The translations under genes and the position numbers were made by a program. 64,000 nucleotides of DNA. Source: Arctopsyche grandis (Eukaryota; Arthropoda; Insecta; Trichoptera; Hydropsychidae). Shown in pieces: positions 1 through 9,230 of this stretch. Each line of letters starts with the position of its first letter. Positions within the stretch are counted from its first letter, which is position 1. The notes under the pieces were generated by a model that was not told the DNA's origin, searched no databases, and saw only the letters and a list, made by a program, of their open reading frames with translations. Location: the NCBI RefSeq assembly GCF_051622035.1, contig NC_135365.1:16906001-16970000 (forward strand), read 5' to 3'.

Positions 1-124
1 GTAATTTTTTACAGACCATATTGTGTGTTCAAGTTTTAATATACATATATAATACTAAATGTGTTTAATAAATAATGTGTATCTTAATACATCTTAAATA
101 TAATATATGTATTTACATACATAT

Positions 125-655
125 CTTCTTCTTCTCAATACCATGTCCTCATCCGTACGTTGGCAATCACCTCGTTGATTATTTGAAGATATCCGCATCG
201 GTCTTCAGCGGCTCGGAACACGTCTTCGGCGCTTATATCGGTCCACATGCGCATGTTTCGAAGCCAAGAATACTTTTTCCTGCCAATCCATTTCTTCCCT
301 TCTATTTTCTCCATGGTTATCAAACCTAGAAATTCGTATTTTGGACCCCGTATCATGTGTCCGAGGTACTCCATCTTTCTCCGCTTGATGACAGAAACAA
401 GTTCCCTGCCTCTCCCCATCATGCCGTTCACGGGATCTTCAGCATACGCTCGTAGACCCATATCTCAAAAACTTCGATGCGACTGATCATCCTCGTCCCC
501 AGAGTCCAGGTTTCACATCCTAGCTTTGCGAATCTCAAACGCGTACGAAGATTGAGATGCTTGTTTTTAAGCGCCGCTTTCATTTTGATAAATGCTGTTC
601 TAGCCATCTCGATGCGGATTCTTAGATATTTATCTAGGTCCATCTCTTCATTTAA
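125..655 (-). pseudogene. RTE-like non-LTR retrotransposon, 3' end of the endonuclease/reverse transcriptase ORF
   Basis: Two overlapping minus-strand frames (643-428, then 461-135) give the region after the RT domain of an insect RTE-like element. Readable motifs are NKHLNLRTRLRFAK, CETWTLGTRMISRIE, RRKMEYLGHMIRGPKYEF and GRKKYSWLRNMRMWTD. The switch of frame means at least one indel, so the copy is dead. The minus-strand 3' end runs into a short (AAG)n tract at 125-135, the same tail type as the copy at 30555-31170. The 5' part is missing, as in 5'-truncated LINE insertions; the MITE at 655-900 begins at the break. The RTE clade is assigned from remembered family motifs. Confidence 0.8.
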
Positions 656-900
656 CCGCTATATTTGAAAGTGGCGAAAGTCCAATTTTCAGTTCCAAAA
701 ACACTATCTATGTTTGACTGAATTCACAAATTGTTACCATTTCTTTGAATTCAATACGTCCAGAATCTCAGAAAAGCAGAATAAACGTATATATACCAGT
801 ATTTTTTAATATTGGAAATTGCAAAACATTATATTTAATATTTTGCGAAATATTTCTCAAAATGAAGTGGATTTTTGCCACTTTCAGATATAACGGCTCA
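655..900. mobile_element. Small inverted-repeat element (MITE), family M1 copy 1
   Basis: The left end reads CGCTATATTTGAAAGTGGCG and the right end, reverse-complemented, reads GCCGTTATATCTGAAAGTGG, so the ends are imperfect inverted repeats of about 20 bp. The body (for example TTTTGCGAAATATTTCTC) recurs at 40589-40850 in the same orientation. There is no coding potential. The element sits where the RTE fragment to its left stops. I could not fix a target duplication or a superfamily. Confidence 0.65.
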
Positions 901-929
901 TGCATACATACAATGTATGTATGTATGCA
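901..929. repeat. Short palindrome of TATG/CATA units
   Basis: The arms TGCATACATAC and GTATGTATGCA surround a 7-nt centre right beside the MITE end. Similar ACATATGTATG runs occur throughout the window, so this is probably ordinary microsatellite sequence. Confidence 0.5.
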
Positions 930-1048
930 CAAATACGGATTCCAAAATTAACGGGCTTTTCCAGAACCGTTATTACTGAATTACTGATCGAGTGTCAAAT
1001 ATTTTTTAGTCAAAGGTTTTGAATATTTTTTGTATAGAAGCGATGGCT

Positions 1049-1221
1049 TTAGATTTACAATATATGATAATTACAATAATTTAGATTTACAATATATGAT
1101 AATTACAATAATTTAGATTTACAATATATGATAATTACAATAATTTAGATTTACAATATATGATAATTACAATAATTTAGATTTACAATATATGATAATT
1201 ACAATAATTTAGATTTACAAT
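1049..1221. repeat. Perfect 32-bp tandem repeat, about 5.4 copies
   Basis: A 32-bp unit beginning TTAGATTTACAATATATGAT repeats head to tail without visible change at 1049, 1081, 1113, 1145 and 1177, then a 13-bp partial copy runs to 1221. The lack of divergence points to recent expansion. The unit is AT-rich and has no ORF. From 1222 to 1667 I see only AT-rich single-copy DNA. Confidence 0.95.
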
Positions 1222-1667
1222 TCGTATAATTTTTCATACAATATAGATACATATATTTAATTTATTGTCAAGCAAAAAGGTTAAATACGAGGCTTCTCAT
1301 TAACAGCTTCTCATCAATGTATTCGGAAATAGTCTCAGGTATACGTACGATACTTTCGGTATACTTTATCTTTGATTTTAAATTTATGATATTCTTAGCG
1401 GCTCCTTTGAATAGTAGGTCAAAAAGGATGTTCAGTGTTGACTCATTCTTCGCCTTAACCACAAAAACTAGACGACACTACGCTTTCTTCTAAATTTATA
1501 ATAATTCAAATAAATAAAATTTTAATTTTTTTTTAAACCTCATTAGTGCCGAAGGTTGAATTTTGATCAAAAACAAGAAGAACCAGTTTCTGTAGTGCCG
1601 GTATTATAGCTCTTTATACATATACAACTCGCTAACGAAATGTAATGTACGAACTGTGAATACATAC

Positions 1668-2070
1668 TGTTGCGTACGGGTGGGTGGAGGATCCAAGTAA
1701 AAGGCCAACAGTCGTATCACAGCATTTATTGATGATTCAGGAGATACACGCACTGTCACTGCTCCGTCCAGAATGACATGATATCGCCTACGTACCGCCT
1801 TATAAAGGGTAGATCTCTCAGGGCGCCTAATCTGTTTACCTGTTGTATAGTCACGTATTCGGATATGTATTTCCACGACATTGGGTCTTCCCGTACCGAT
1901 TCTGAGAAATAACTAATAACGGTCATTGTTTAGCCTAAATGCACTTAGAGTCCAGATATAATCCTGGAAGTAAGTGCAAGCACTTACATAGTTAATCCGA
2001 TAACAGATAACCCTTGAACGGTCACATAGTCTCTGGGATTCTATTCGCTTAATCCGCGGCGTACGTAACA
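1668..2070 (-). mobile_element. Solo LTR, probably of a Gypsy-type retrotransposon
   Basis: Read on the minus strand, this 403-bp block starts TGTTACGTACGCCGCGG and ends CACCCGTACGCAACA, so it has TG..CA ends within a short inverted repeat (TGTTRCGTACG). It is flanked on both sides by the 4-bp direct repeat ATAC (1664-1667 and 2071-2074). On the minus strand a TTTATAAGG TATA-like box (about 1800-1808) precedes an AATAAA signal (1725-1730), the order expected inside an LTR. No internal coding region or second LTR is near, so I read it as a solo LTR left by recombination. Four-bp duplications fit Gypsy; Copia and BEL usually make 5 bp. The 90-codon minus-strand ORF inside it (1876-1604) is not a gene. 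Confidence 0.85.
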
Positions 2071-2074
2071 ATAC

Positions 2075-3660
2075 TAACAAACAAAAAATTGTAAAATAAA
2101 AAATTATCACTAGATTAGTTGCTATTAAAATAGACATAAAATGTATTGCGGTAATATTATCCATATGTAACTTATGAACAGTGAAAAGCATTTAAAATCA
2201 AATCAAATGTATTATAATAAACTATATTTTTTTTTAAAAGAGGGTTAGCATTACAATCTTTTATTTATTCATTTAAATTTTATTCATAATTTATTTATTT
2301 ATATTTATTACATTTCGTTCATAAGTTAGTACCTATGTACAATATTATACATATGTATGTATATCATAAAATGACTGTTGTCTCATATGATAATAAGTAA
2401 ATACAACTGTGAATATTTTTATGCTCTTGATATATCTTTAAAATATAAGCAGAATATAAACATTTTTTATTCGAATTAAATTTTAATTTACTATTTTGTA
2501 TAACAAAATTACTTTTGAAGATTGAAATTGCGTTACATTGTTATAAAATTAAGCCTCAGTCTTCCCTGAGTGTTTTGTATAATAAAACATTTACTAGAAG
2601 CTTGTTCAAATATACTCTAGCTCTAGCATTTTAATTTTCCATTCCAAAATATTGACATAATTATTTTATAGCAATAATTTAGATATTGTATAAATATCAA
2701 TATGCATTATATTATCACATAAAGAGCGTTTTCGTGTACTAAAATATTCATAAAATAATACTGGAACGACAAAGTATTATAATACGAGGCTTGTTTTAAT
2801 ACTGCACGTACACAGGCAGGTACCCGGCATTAAAATGATTATTATTGGCTTATAAATAAAATACACGGTGAGCTTATCGTGGGAACACACTACCAGAGGT
2901 TAGAAGGGATGAAGGGAGTAAGGGAGGGAGTGTAAAGATTATCTACAAAGTGATCTACGGGCGCGTTTTAAATCCTTGCGCGCCGCGTGGAAACTGCGCA
3001 ATAAAAGGCCAAAAGTTGTGCCCCGGAAAAAGGAAGGGGGGAGGAGGCTGGAGATATTGAAAATGGCCGTTCTATTTATTTATTTTGGGTTTTATGTTCG
3101 ATTTCGTTTGCCGTTAAGAGGCTCTTGGGTCTGATTTAAAACCCAACCTATCGCACAGCCTCCCCCCTCAATCGCGAACACATACACGCACTCCGATTAC
3201 CCGGGAGAGCGAAAATAAACGAAAGCATGGGTGCTCGAGACCCCATTGTCTTTGTGTGTTGCTGCGAATAGTGTTACGGCGTTTGATAAAAATAAATAAT
3301 TGCACGATAAATCCAGACGTGGAGACGTATTTGTGTCGGTGCGCGACCGCACATCAATAAAGGTCTCGCGTTTACGATTCGTTTGTTGTTTCTTTTATTT
3401 TATTTTATTTTTTATTGTTTCACTGGTACGACAATGTGTGAAATAATAATTCAAAACGACATCGGAGCAATATTGTGTCCGGAAAAACGACCGCGTTCGC
3501 TTTATAGTCAGCAAATGGACGACTTCCGGAAAATAACTTGCGGAAAAACGCACGACAATTTTCACGCTGCGATATATACCCACATTAAAAACGTCGACAA
3601 GTGTTTATGTAATTGAAAAGAATGTTAAAAAAATATATATATAATATATAATACATATCT
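2075..3660. other. Non-coding stretch with a GC-richer island at about 2830-3610
   Basis: 2075-2820 is AT-rich with no repeat I recognise. From about 2830 the composition changes: purine tracts (near 2905-2930 and 3030), GCGCGCC-type motifs, and mixed sequence to about 3610. The short ORF at 3383-3616 has no recognisable domain. I see no exon. Conserved non-coding or promoter-like DNA is possible but unproven. Confidence 0.4.
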
Positions 3661-3663
3661 ACA

Positions 3664-3880
3664 TATGTATATATAAAAAATTGAATTTTTGTCTTTCCGT
3701 CTGTCTATCTGTCTCAAATAGGCTCCTAAACCACTAAACCGATTACGATGGAACTTTCAGGATTTGTTGTATGCATGTCCGGGAAGATTACTGTGTAAAA
3801 AAAAACCTCTTAATAATAATATTCGTAATTACGATTTTATCGACGCGAAAGTATGAAGCGCCAGTGTGTAGTTAAGGAAA
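3664..3880 (+). mobile_element. Helitron-like 5' segment
   Basis: After a TATATATAAA stretch the sequence has TTTTTGTCTTTCCGTCTGTC and then CTCCTAAACCACTAAACCGA, GATTACGATGGAACTTTCAG and TGCATGTCCGGGAAGATTAC. This order (TATATATAAA, GTCTGTCTGTC, 'ACCACTAAACCGATT') is typical of 5' parts of insect non-autonomous Helitron/Helentron elements. The 3' part is not found before the SINE at 3883, so it is truncated or interrupted. Confidence 0.55.
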
Positions 3881-3882
3881 TT

Positions 3883-4260
3883 TATTTATTTTATTTACAT
3901 ATATACCAGGAAGGCCTTACAGGTAAATCCCAATGAGCCTTCCTAGCCAATCACAAATTACAATTACAAATACAAATACAAATGCAGCATTTTTATTACA
4001 AGTCGTTGAATTGCGAGACACTGAAAAACTCGCAAATTAATGAGACATCTATGAATTGTACATAAATTTTATTGTACATCAATCAAACTTCAAATAGTGG
4101 TGACATAGCAGGTAGGAAGGATTTTTAGCCATTTTTTTTCCGGAAACCGTTTCAGCAATTAAATCAGAGAAAATTGGCAAACTCTGATAGGAAACGATCA
4201 ACCTGGAGTCACAAATCCAGGTCTGACCAACAGCATACTCATTCATTCACTAATACCAAC
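3883..4260 (-). mobile_element. tRNA-derived SINE (family S1), 5'-truncated, minus strand
   Basis: On the minus strand this carries the S1 body (CTGATTTAATTGCTGAAACGG at its core) and then the 3' end with the CCAGGAAGGC-type hairpin (plus-strand positions 3906-3946) and an (AAATA)n tail at 3883-3900. Compared with the full copy at 6199-6662 the tRNA-like head with boxes A and B is missing. The 3' terminal hairpin is shared with the LINE tail at 29939-30028. Confidence 0.85.
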
Positions 4261-4290
4261 CTTAGATTACGTACCACTCATAATAATCCT

Positions 4291-4470
4291 ACATATATAT
4301 AAAAATCAATGTTTGTTTGTCTGTCACGTATGCGTTCCTATACTTAACTATAATTTAATTTGATTATTAAGTATTAATTTGAAACTGAAACATTCACTTA
4401 TCAAAACGCATCGAGAAACGGGAACGGGAACGTTATTGTGGCATTGCAACGCATGCCGGGTTCAGCTAGT
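4291..4470 (+). mobile_element. Short non-autonomous Helitron-like element
   Basis: It begins with ATATATATAAAAATCAATG and GTTTGTTTGTCTGTCACG and ends at CTAG followed by T (4466-4470). Just upstream of the end is GGCAT-TGCAACGC-ATGCC, a 5-bp hairpin, then GGGTTCAGCTAGT. A hairpin followed by CTRR at the 3' end, inserted before T, is the Helitron signature. At about 180 bp it can only be a deletion derivative. Confidence 0.6.
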
Positions 4471-5892
4471 ACTATTATATAACATAATATACTCATAAGA
4501 CAAATATACATATTGCGTGAAAATTCTTGAAATATAATTTAAAACGTTTTGCGCTCACAACTTTTTTACGATTTTCTGCGGTTTTTAATAAACTTAAGCC
4601 TTTCTATGATAGTTGACATTTAACTATTTTTGGAATTATTTACTTGTATTTTATATACATATGTAATATGTTCATAATAATAATTGCTTTGATTCTCAGG
4701 TATGTACATATGTATATGTTTTGGTATTTTAAAAGTAATGTCAATATTCGGATGAGAAAGCAATACATCTAATTTCACACAAAAAATATGTATAAATGTA
4801 TACGTAGTATATGTATATGTTACAGTGAAAGCATATTTCAAGTTAAAACATATTTTCACTAATTCAAGCAGTGGAAATGTATCAAACAATGATTGTACAA
4901 TGTTTAACTGTATAAATTTAACCCTAACAGCCCAATCTTAAATGAATAGTGCCAAACCCTTAAATAATACTAAACCTAATAATCTAATCTTAAATGAATA
5001 AAACCAGCCCTGAAAATGAAACTGGTTATGATTTCACGGAAACGTCAATAAAAATATATTTTCACTTGAAATATCATTTCACTGTGACATATACATACAT
5101 ATATAAATTGACTGTTAGTTTTATTCGAGTTCGAATAAAACTGTCAGTTTTATTCGAGTTCAAATAAAACTGATAACAAATCCGCGCATACGAATGCATG
5201 CGAATTACGAACGACAGCGTCGATTTTAATTCAAATTTAAACACGTAACAAATGTAAAAAGGCCGTATATTTTTTGTCGGTTCTTTTGTCGTTGATTTAT
5301 AGTTGAGATTAAAGCGCTCGATTTCTGTAGCGTTAATACATATGTAAATTGTGTAATACATTTTAAGAGGGGGGCGGGAGGGGAGAATGCTGAAACGTAA
5401 CGAATTTCCCGGGCGCGCACTCGTGTCAATTGCAAAATGATAAATGACCGATTTGCATGCGAAACGTTGCCGGGTCGAATCCCAGATTACAGGCGAACGA
5501 CGCGATAAGCGCGCGCGTTTTAATGATCAAATAATAAGTACTTCTCCTCCCTCGCTACCCCTCCCCACCCTCCCTCTCGCTTCTCCATCCAACACCAATG
5601 CAAATTGCAATGCATTAATATTTATGCTTGTCTGGCGAGTAGGATATGTACAGGTAGCTGAAAAGCTCGGGAATAAATGTTTTACGGCATTTTCTCTCAA
5701 TTTGGTGAAAATTTCAAACGGATTATTTTATGTTCATTTTCTCATTAAGTTGATCTATTTTTTAAATTTTCTGTTTAATTAAACATACATCTTTTAATTA
5801 AAAAAATTATTTCGTAATACATAAATATGTATATTTTGAAATTAACTGTTAAAAGGTTTTTGTAAATTCATTCAAATAAGATAAATATTAAT
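4471..5892. other. Non-coding stretch with a GC-richer island at about 5180-5660
   Basis: 4471-5110 is AT-rich with scattered TACATATGTA runs. About 5180-5660 is more mixed, with GGGCGCGCACTCG, a pyrimidine tract near 5543-5585 and AATGCAAATTGCAATGCATT near 5600. The ORF at 5444-5782 is unrecognised and likely spurious. Confidence 0.35.
5111..5171. repeat. Two-copy 29-bp tandem repeat whose unit is itself a palindrome
   Basis: The unit AGTTTTATTCGAGTTCGAAT plus AAAACT is an inverted repeat (arms AGTTTTATTCGA and CGAATAAAACT). It occurs twice at a 29-bp period; the second copy differs in the right arm (CAAATAAAACT) and just before the left arm (TGTT/TGTC). Confidence 0.85.
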
Positions 5893-6142
5893 GAAAAAAA
5901 ATCGGATGTGACCAACCCACGACTTTATCTATCTACATATTTGTGGAATATAAGAAGGATAAAAAATAAAATTCAATAATTAAACATAGATCCACGTTCG
6001 AACATTACGACATTTTCAATACAAATTAAGCACAAATATAGGGATACTTCTACTTTTTTTTTTTACTTAAAATCACTATATATGTATGTATATTTTACAC
6101 ATTAAATATTATGAAGATAATAATGCAAATTTTATAAAATTT
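5893..6142 (+). mobile_element. TTTATCTATGTA-end element (family T), left part, copy a
   Basis: It begins with an A-run then TCGGATGTGACCAACCCACG and ACTTTATCTATCTACAT, the left end shared with the copies at 44625 (+), 47486 (-) and 61635 (+). It continues with GGAATATAAGAAGG as those copies do. It stops where the fold-back element begins at 6143, which may have inserted into it. Confidence 0.6.
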
Positions 6143-7289
6143 AGAGTGAAAAAAGAAAGAGTTGTAGGCGTTTAAGCAATTAAAATTTAAAACCAAAAAA
6201 ATCTAAGCCAGCAGTATAGCTCGGTCGTTAAGCTTCTGCTTAGCGTTGAGAGGCGGCGGGTTCGAGCCCTGGGCCCGAGCCTCGAATGAAAATGGATTTT
6301 TCAGAGTATGCTGTTGGTTAGACCTGGATTTATGACTTCAGGTTGATCGTTTCCTATCTTTTTGAGTTTTCCAATTTTCTCTGATTTCATTGTTGAAACG
6401 GTTCCCGGAAAAAAAATTGGCTAAAAATCCCTCCTATACGATATGTCACCTATAATTTGTTATTAATTAATATACAATAAATAAGTTTGTGTACAAATTA
6501 ATAGATGTCTCATTGATTTACGAGTTTCGCAGTGTCTCGTAATTCAGTGATTTATATAAAAAAAATGCTGAATTATAATTTGTAAATTTGTAATTGGCCA
6601 GGAAGGCGCATTGGGGTTTACCTGTTAGGCCTTCCTGGTATATATGTAAAATAAAATAAAACACAATTAAATTAGCGAGAGGGTGGCGAAAAGGGTAAAA
6701 ATGATTGGAACAGTGTGGATAAATGCCAATAAATAAAGCCAATAGACGTCACCGTGAACGATAATGGAGTATTTTCAAACGGGTCTATTACAATTATTTT
6801 TCACCATCGTAATGGCGGATTTGATTTCCAAATTTGTTGATGACCAATCCGATGATAAAGTTTGAAAATGATCGGATAAGAACCCAAATTTTGTCAGACG
6901 AAAAAATCGAAAGCGAGCTAAGAAGAGGCTAGTAAAAATAATTTGAATTTTCAAAATTAAGTAATAAAATATTGTTTTAGCTTCTTCTTAGTTCGCTTTC
7001 AGTTATATAGTCTGACGAAATTTGGGTTCTTATCCGATCGTTTTCAAACTTTGCCATTTTGCTCGGTTTGGTCATCAATATATGTGGAAATCAAATCCGC
7101 CATTACGATGGTGAAAAATAGTCGTAATAGACACGTTTCAAAATACTCTATTATCGTTCTCGGTGACATCTATTGTCCACATTGCCGGATTTATCCACAA
7201 TATTCTGATCGTTTTTCTCTTTTCCCCACCCTCTCGCTATGTCAGATTTTAATTGTTTAAACGTCTATAAGTTTTTCTTTTTTCACTTT
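6143..7289. mobile_element. Long fold-back (inverted-repeat) element, family FB1, with a nested SINE
   Basis: The left arm (6143-6186, then 6664-6935) and the right arm (about 6975-7289) are inverted copies over about 300 bp, roughly 85% alike by eye. Outer ends: AGAGTGAAAAAAGAAAGAG against (reverse-complemented) AAAGTGAAAAAAGAAAAAC. Inner motifs matched in both arms include GCGAGAGGGTGG, ACCATCGTAATGGCGGATTT and CGGATAAGAACCCAAATTT. A centre of about 40 bp separates them. A SINE interrupts the left arm. There is no transposase ORF. Related arms occur near 9000, 35501, 54424 and 59130. Superfamily unknown. Confidence 0.8.
6199..6662 (+). mobile_element. tRNA-derived SINE (family S1), essentially full-length
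   Basis: The head has Pol III-like box A (TATAGCTCGGTCGTTA, 6215-6230) and box B (GGTTCGAGCC, 6259-6268). The body includes TGACTTCAGGTTGATCGTTT and TTGTTGAAACGG. The 3' end has the hairpin CCAGGAAGGC (6598-6607) / GCCTTCCTGG (6629-6638) with a 21-nt loop, then an (AAAAT)n tail. It lies within the left arm of the FB1 element; the near-identical flanks CAATTAAAAT (6177-6186) and CAATTAAATT (6664-6673) look like the target duplication, so the SINE came later than the fold-back element. Confidence 0.9.
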
Positions 7290-8222
7290 AAATTTTTGTT
7301 TTTAAAATGTTCCCCCAATATTTTAATTATATGTATATCCTCACCGGTAAAGTGGCATCGGCTATATCAAATTCGCGCCACGCGTAGCCCTTTGATCCCT
7401 TTCGAAACATTCGAGATATTTCACCGGAGACATTTCCGCGGCGGATTTAAAATACTTGCGATGCCATTGTCGTGCTGTGCCACATTGTTGGCGTCAAAAA
7501 CGAAACGGCAAAAAAATGAAATAAAAATGTGAAAAAGAAGCGATCCGCCATTGTTGTCGAGGTGCTGCCGTATTAAATCATCGGCAGGGATATCCAATTG
7601 CTTGGGTGAAATTTGATGAACGGCTACCCACCTCCCCAGCCTCCTTTCACCCGCCCACTCGGAAATGTCGTAAAATATTTGATAAACAATAGGGCGAGTT
7701 GAATAATTTGATACGAGGGGTCAAATTGCCGGACCCGCGCGCTCCGGACAAAGAGGAACTGTTGCCGAATATTCCGATTCATAATTAATCTACCCTTGAA
7801 CTTTTGGGCATACTTTGTATACATTAAATATAACATGTACATATGTATGTATGTACGCAGTATTTAATTTTACGGATTTTCCATTGTACATATATAAAAC
7901 GAATTCCCTATAGATACTTTTGAATGACTAAGCTTTATTCAAATATGTATGTGCGATTTGAAAAAGTTTTTTTTTCATGTACAAATACATATATGTGAGC
8001 TTTTAATAATACTCACATATGTACGAATATAATAAACATAAATTATATCTTCAAATATAAATTGATGTACATTTTCTATCGATTGCTGTATTTACATATT
8101 TATACTATGTACATGTGTAGATCAATAGCAGTGAGGTGCCGTGAAGCAGGCTCTTCACTCGCCCGTGAACATTGCACCGCGACTCAATGAGTGTGGTGAC
8201 ATATTTTTACTAGCCCCTTGCA
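7290..8222. other. Non-coding stretch with a GC-richer island at about 7340-7800
   Basis: The island holds mixed sequence such as CACGCGTAGCCCTTTGATCC, TTTCCGCGGCGGATTT and GGACCCGCGCGCTCCGGAC, followed by AT-rich DNA with CATATGTATGTATGTACG near 7840. It matches no repeat in the window and no ORF in it is recognisable. Confidence 0.35.
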
Positions 8223-8568
8223 CCAGTGGCGTAGCTAGAAATTTTGGGCCCTGATGCAAAAATTTCTCCCTACTTCCTGGCCAGTTTGTTCGCTTCTGAT
8301 CTTATTTCTTCGTATGAATTTCGTAATTTACTAACATTCTCATATATGTATACGATTCAACACCAAAGTGGTTTCGTCTAAACTTTAAAGTAAGATCTCG
8401 TTTATGCAATATTTTCATACTCAAACGGCTACACGCCTGATTTGTTATTGACACGCCTACTTAGCTTTAACATATGTGTATAGCAGTGGCGTACGATGAA
8501 ATTGTTTCATATCGAGCATGGGCCGTGATGCTTTGCATCATTCTGCGCAATAGTAGCTACGCCACTGG
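8223..8568. mobile_element. Inverted-repeat DNA element (MITE) with CCAGTGGCGTAGCTA ends
   Basis: The left end CCAGTGGCGTAGCTA (8223-8237) is the exact reverse complement of the right end TAGCTACGCCACTGG (8554-8568). The interior has no ORF of note. A further AGCAGTGGCGTACGATG at 8472-8488 suggests an internal rearrangement or a second copy nested inside. CAGTGGCGTA termini are widespread in arthropod non-autonomous DNA elements. The flanks do not give a clean target duplication. Confidence 0.8.
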
Positions 8569-8830
8569 ACTTCGCACGAAGTTCTACGCCTAAAACGGGG
8601 ATCTTCGCAAAGCGGTATGCGACAGCTCGGCGACGTGATTCCTTCGTCGCCGAGTCGCTTCATCGTCGTGATGTGGTCCCGTCGTTGCGGGACAAAACAC
8701 GGGGGACGCTGCGAGGTGCGAACTCGAACGCGCGAAACGCACACACTCACTTTCGACTCAAACGCATGGTGTTCACTGCCACACACGGCGCGAGTGTAGA
8801 GCCCGCTTGATATTTAAAACAGGAATAGGT
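8569..8830. other. GC-rich segment with strong hairpins
   Basis: Three inverted repeats lie close together: ACTTCG-CAC-GAAGT (about 8569-8583), CTCGGCGACG/CGTCGCCGAG (8626-8635 and 8645-8654, 9-nt loop) and GTCCCG/CGGGAC (8676-8681 and 8688-8693, 6-nt loop). Overlapping short ORFs exist on both strands, none recognisable. It could be an unrecognised structured RNA, a piece of a mobile element or chance. Confidence 0.35.
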
Positions 8831-8862
8831 AAAATAATGTACTAAAATATTAAAAAAACAAT

Positions 8863-9230
8863 TATAAAATAAAATAAAAAGGCAATTTAAACAATATTTC
8901 AATAACAAATGTACGACAATATAAACTATAAGTATATAAAATGTGTGGGATTTCAATCAAAAAGATTTCAATGATTGGGATTTCAATCAAAATTATGATC
9001 CCGGCTTAAGCTAATGTAATTAAATATATATTACTAAGAGGCTTGGGCCACGTAAGTGCGTATGTAATGATATAAAGGCGCTTTAACAATTATAATCCGA
9101 CATAGTGAGAGGGTGGCGAAAAGGGAAAAACGATCGGAAAAGTGTTTTCGAAATCGAAATCGAAAATTCGAAAATGAAATCGAAAGGAGCATTTTCAAAC
9201 GTGTCTATTACGATTATTTTTAACTTTCTC
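8863..9230. mobile_element. FB1-related fragment (outer segment plus left-arm piece)
   Basis: 8863-9085 is an inverted copy of about 58720-58950; both include GGCTTGGGCCACGTAAGTG-type sequence and the doubled GGGATTTCAATCAAAA motif. It runs directly into CAATTATAATCCGACATAG and GAGAGGGTGGCGAAAAGGG, the FB1 left arm, ending with GTCTATTACGATTATTTTT. The right arm is absent. This suggests that FB1 has longer outer segments in some copies. Confidence 0.6.

Noticed and set aside
1049..1221. CRISPR-like array
   Set aside because: Units are head to tail with no spacers, in eukaryotic DNA; it is a minisatellite.
1604..1876. 90-codon minus-strand ORF as a gene
   Set aside because: It runs across the end of the solo LTR and has no recognised domain.
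3664..4470. One Helitron interrupted by a SINE
   Set aside because: The segment at 4291 begins with its own TATATATAAA...GTCTGTC 5' motif, so two separate Helitron-like pieces are more likely.
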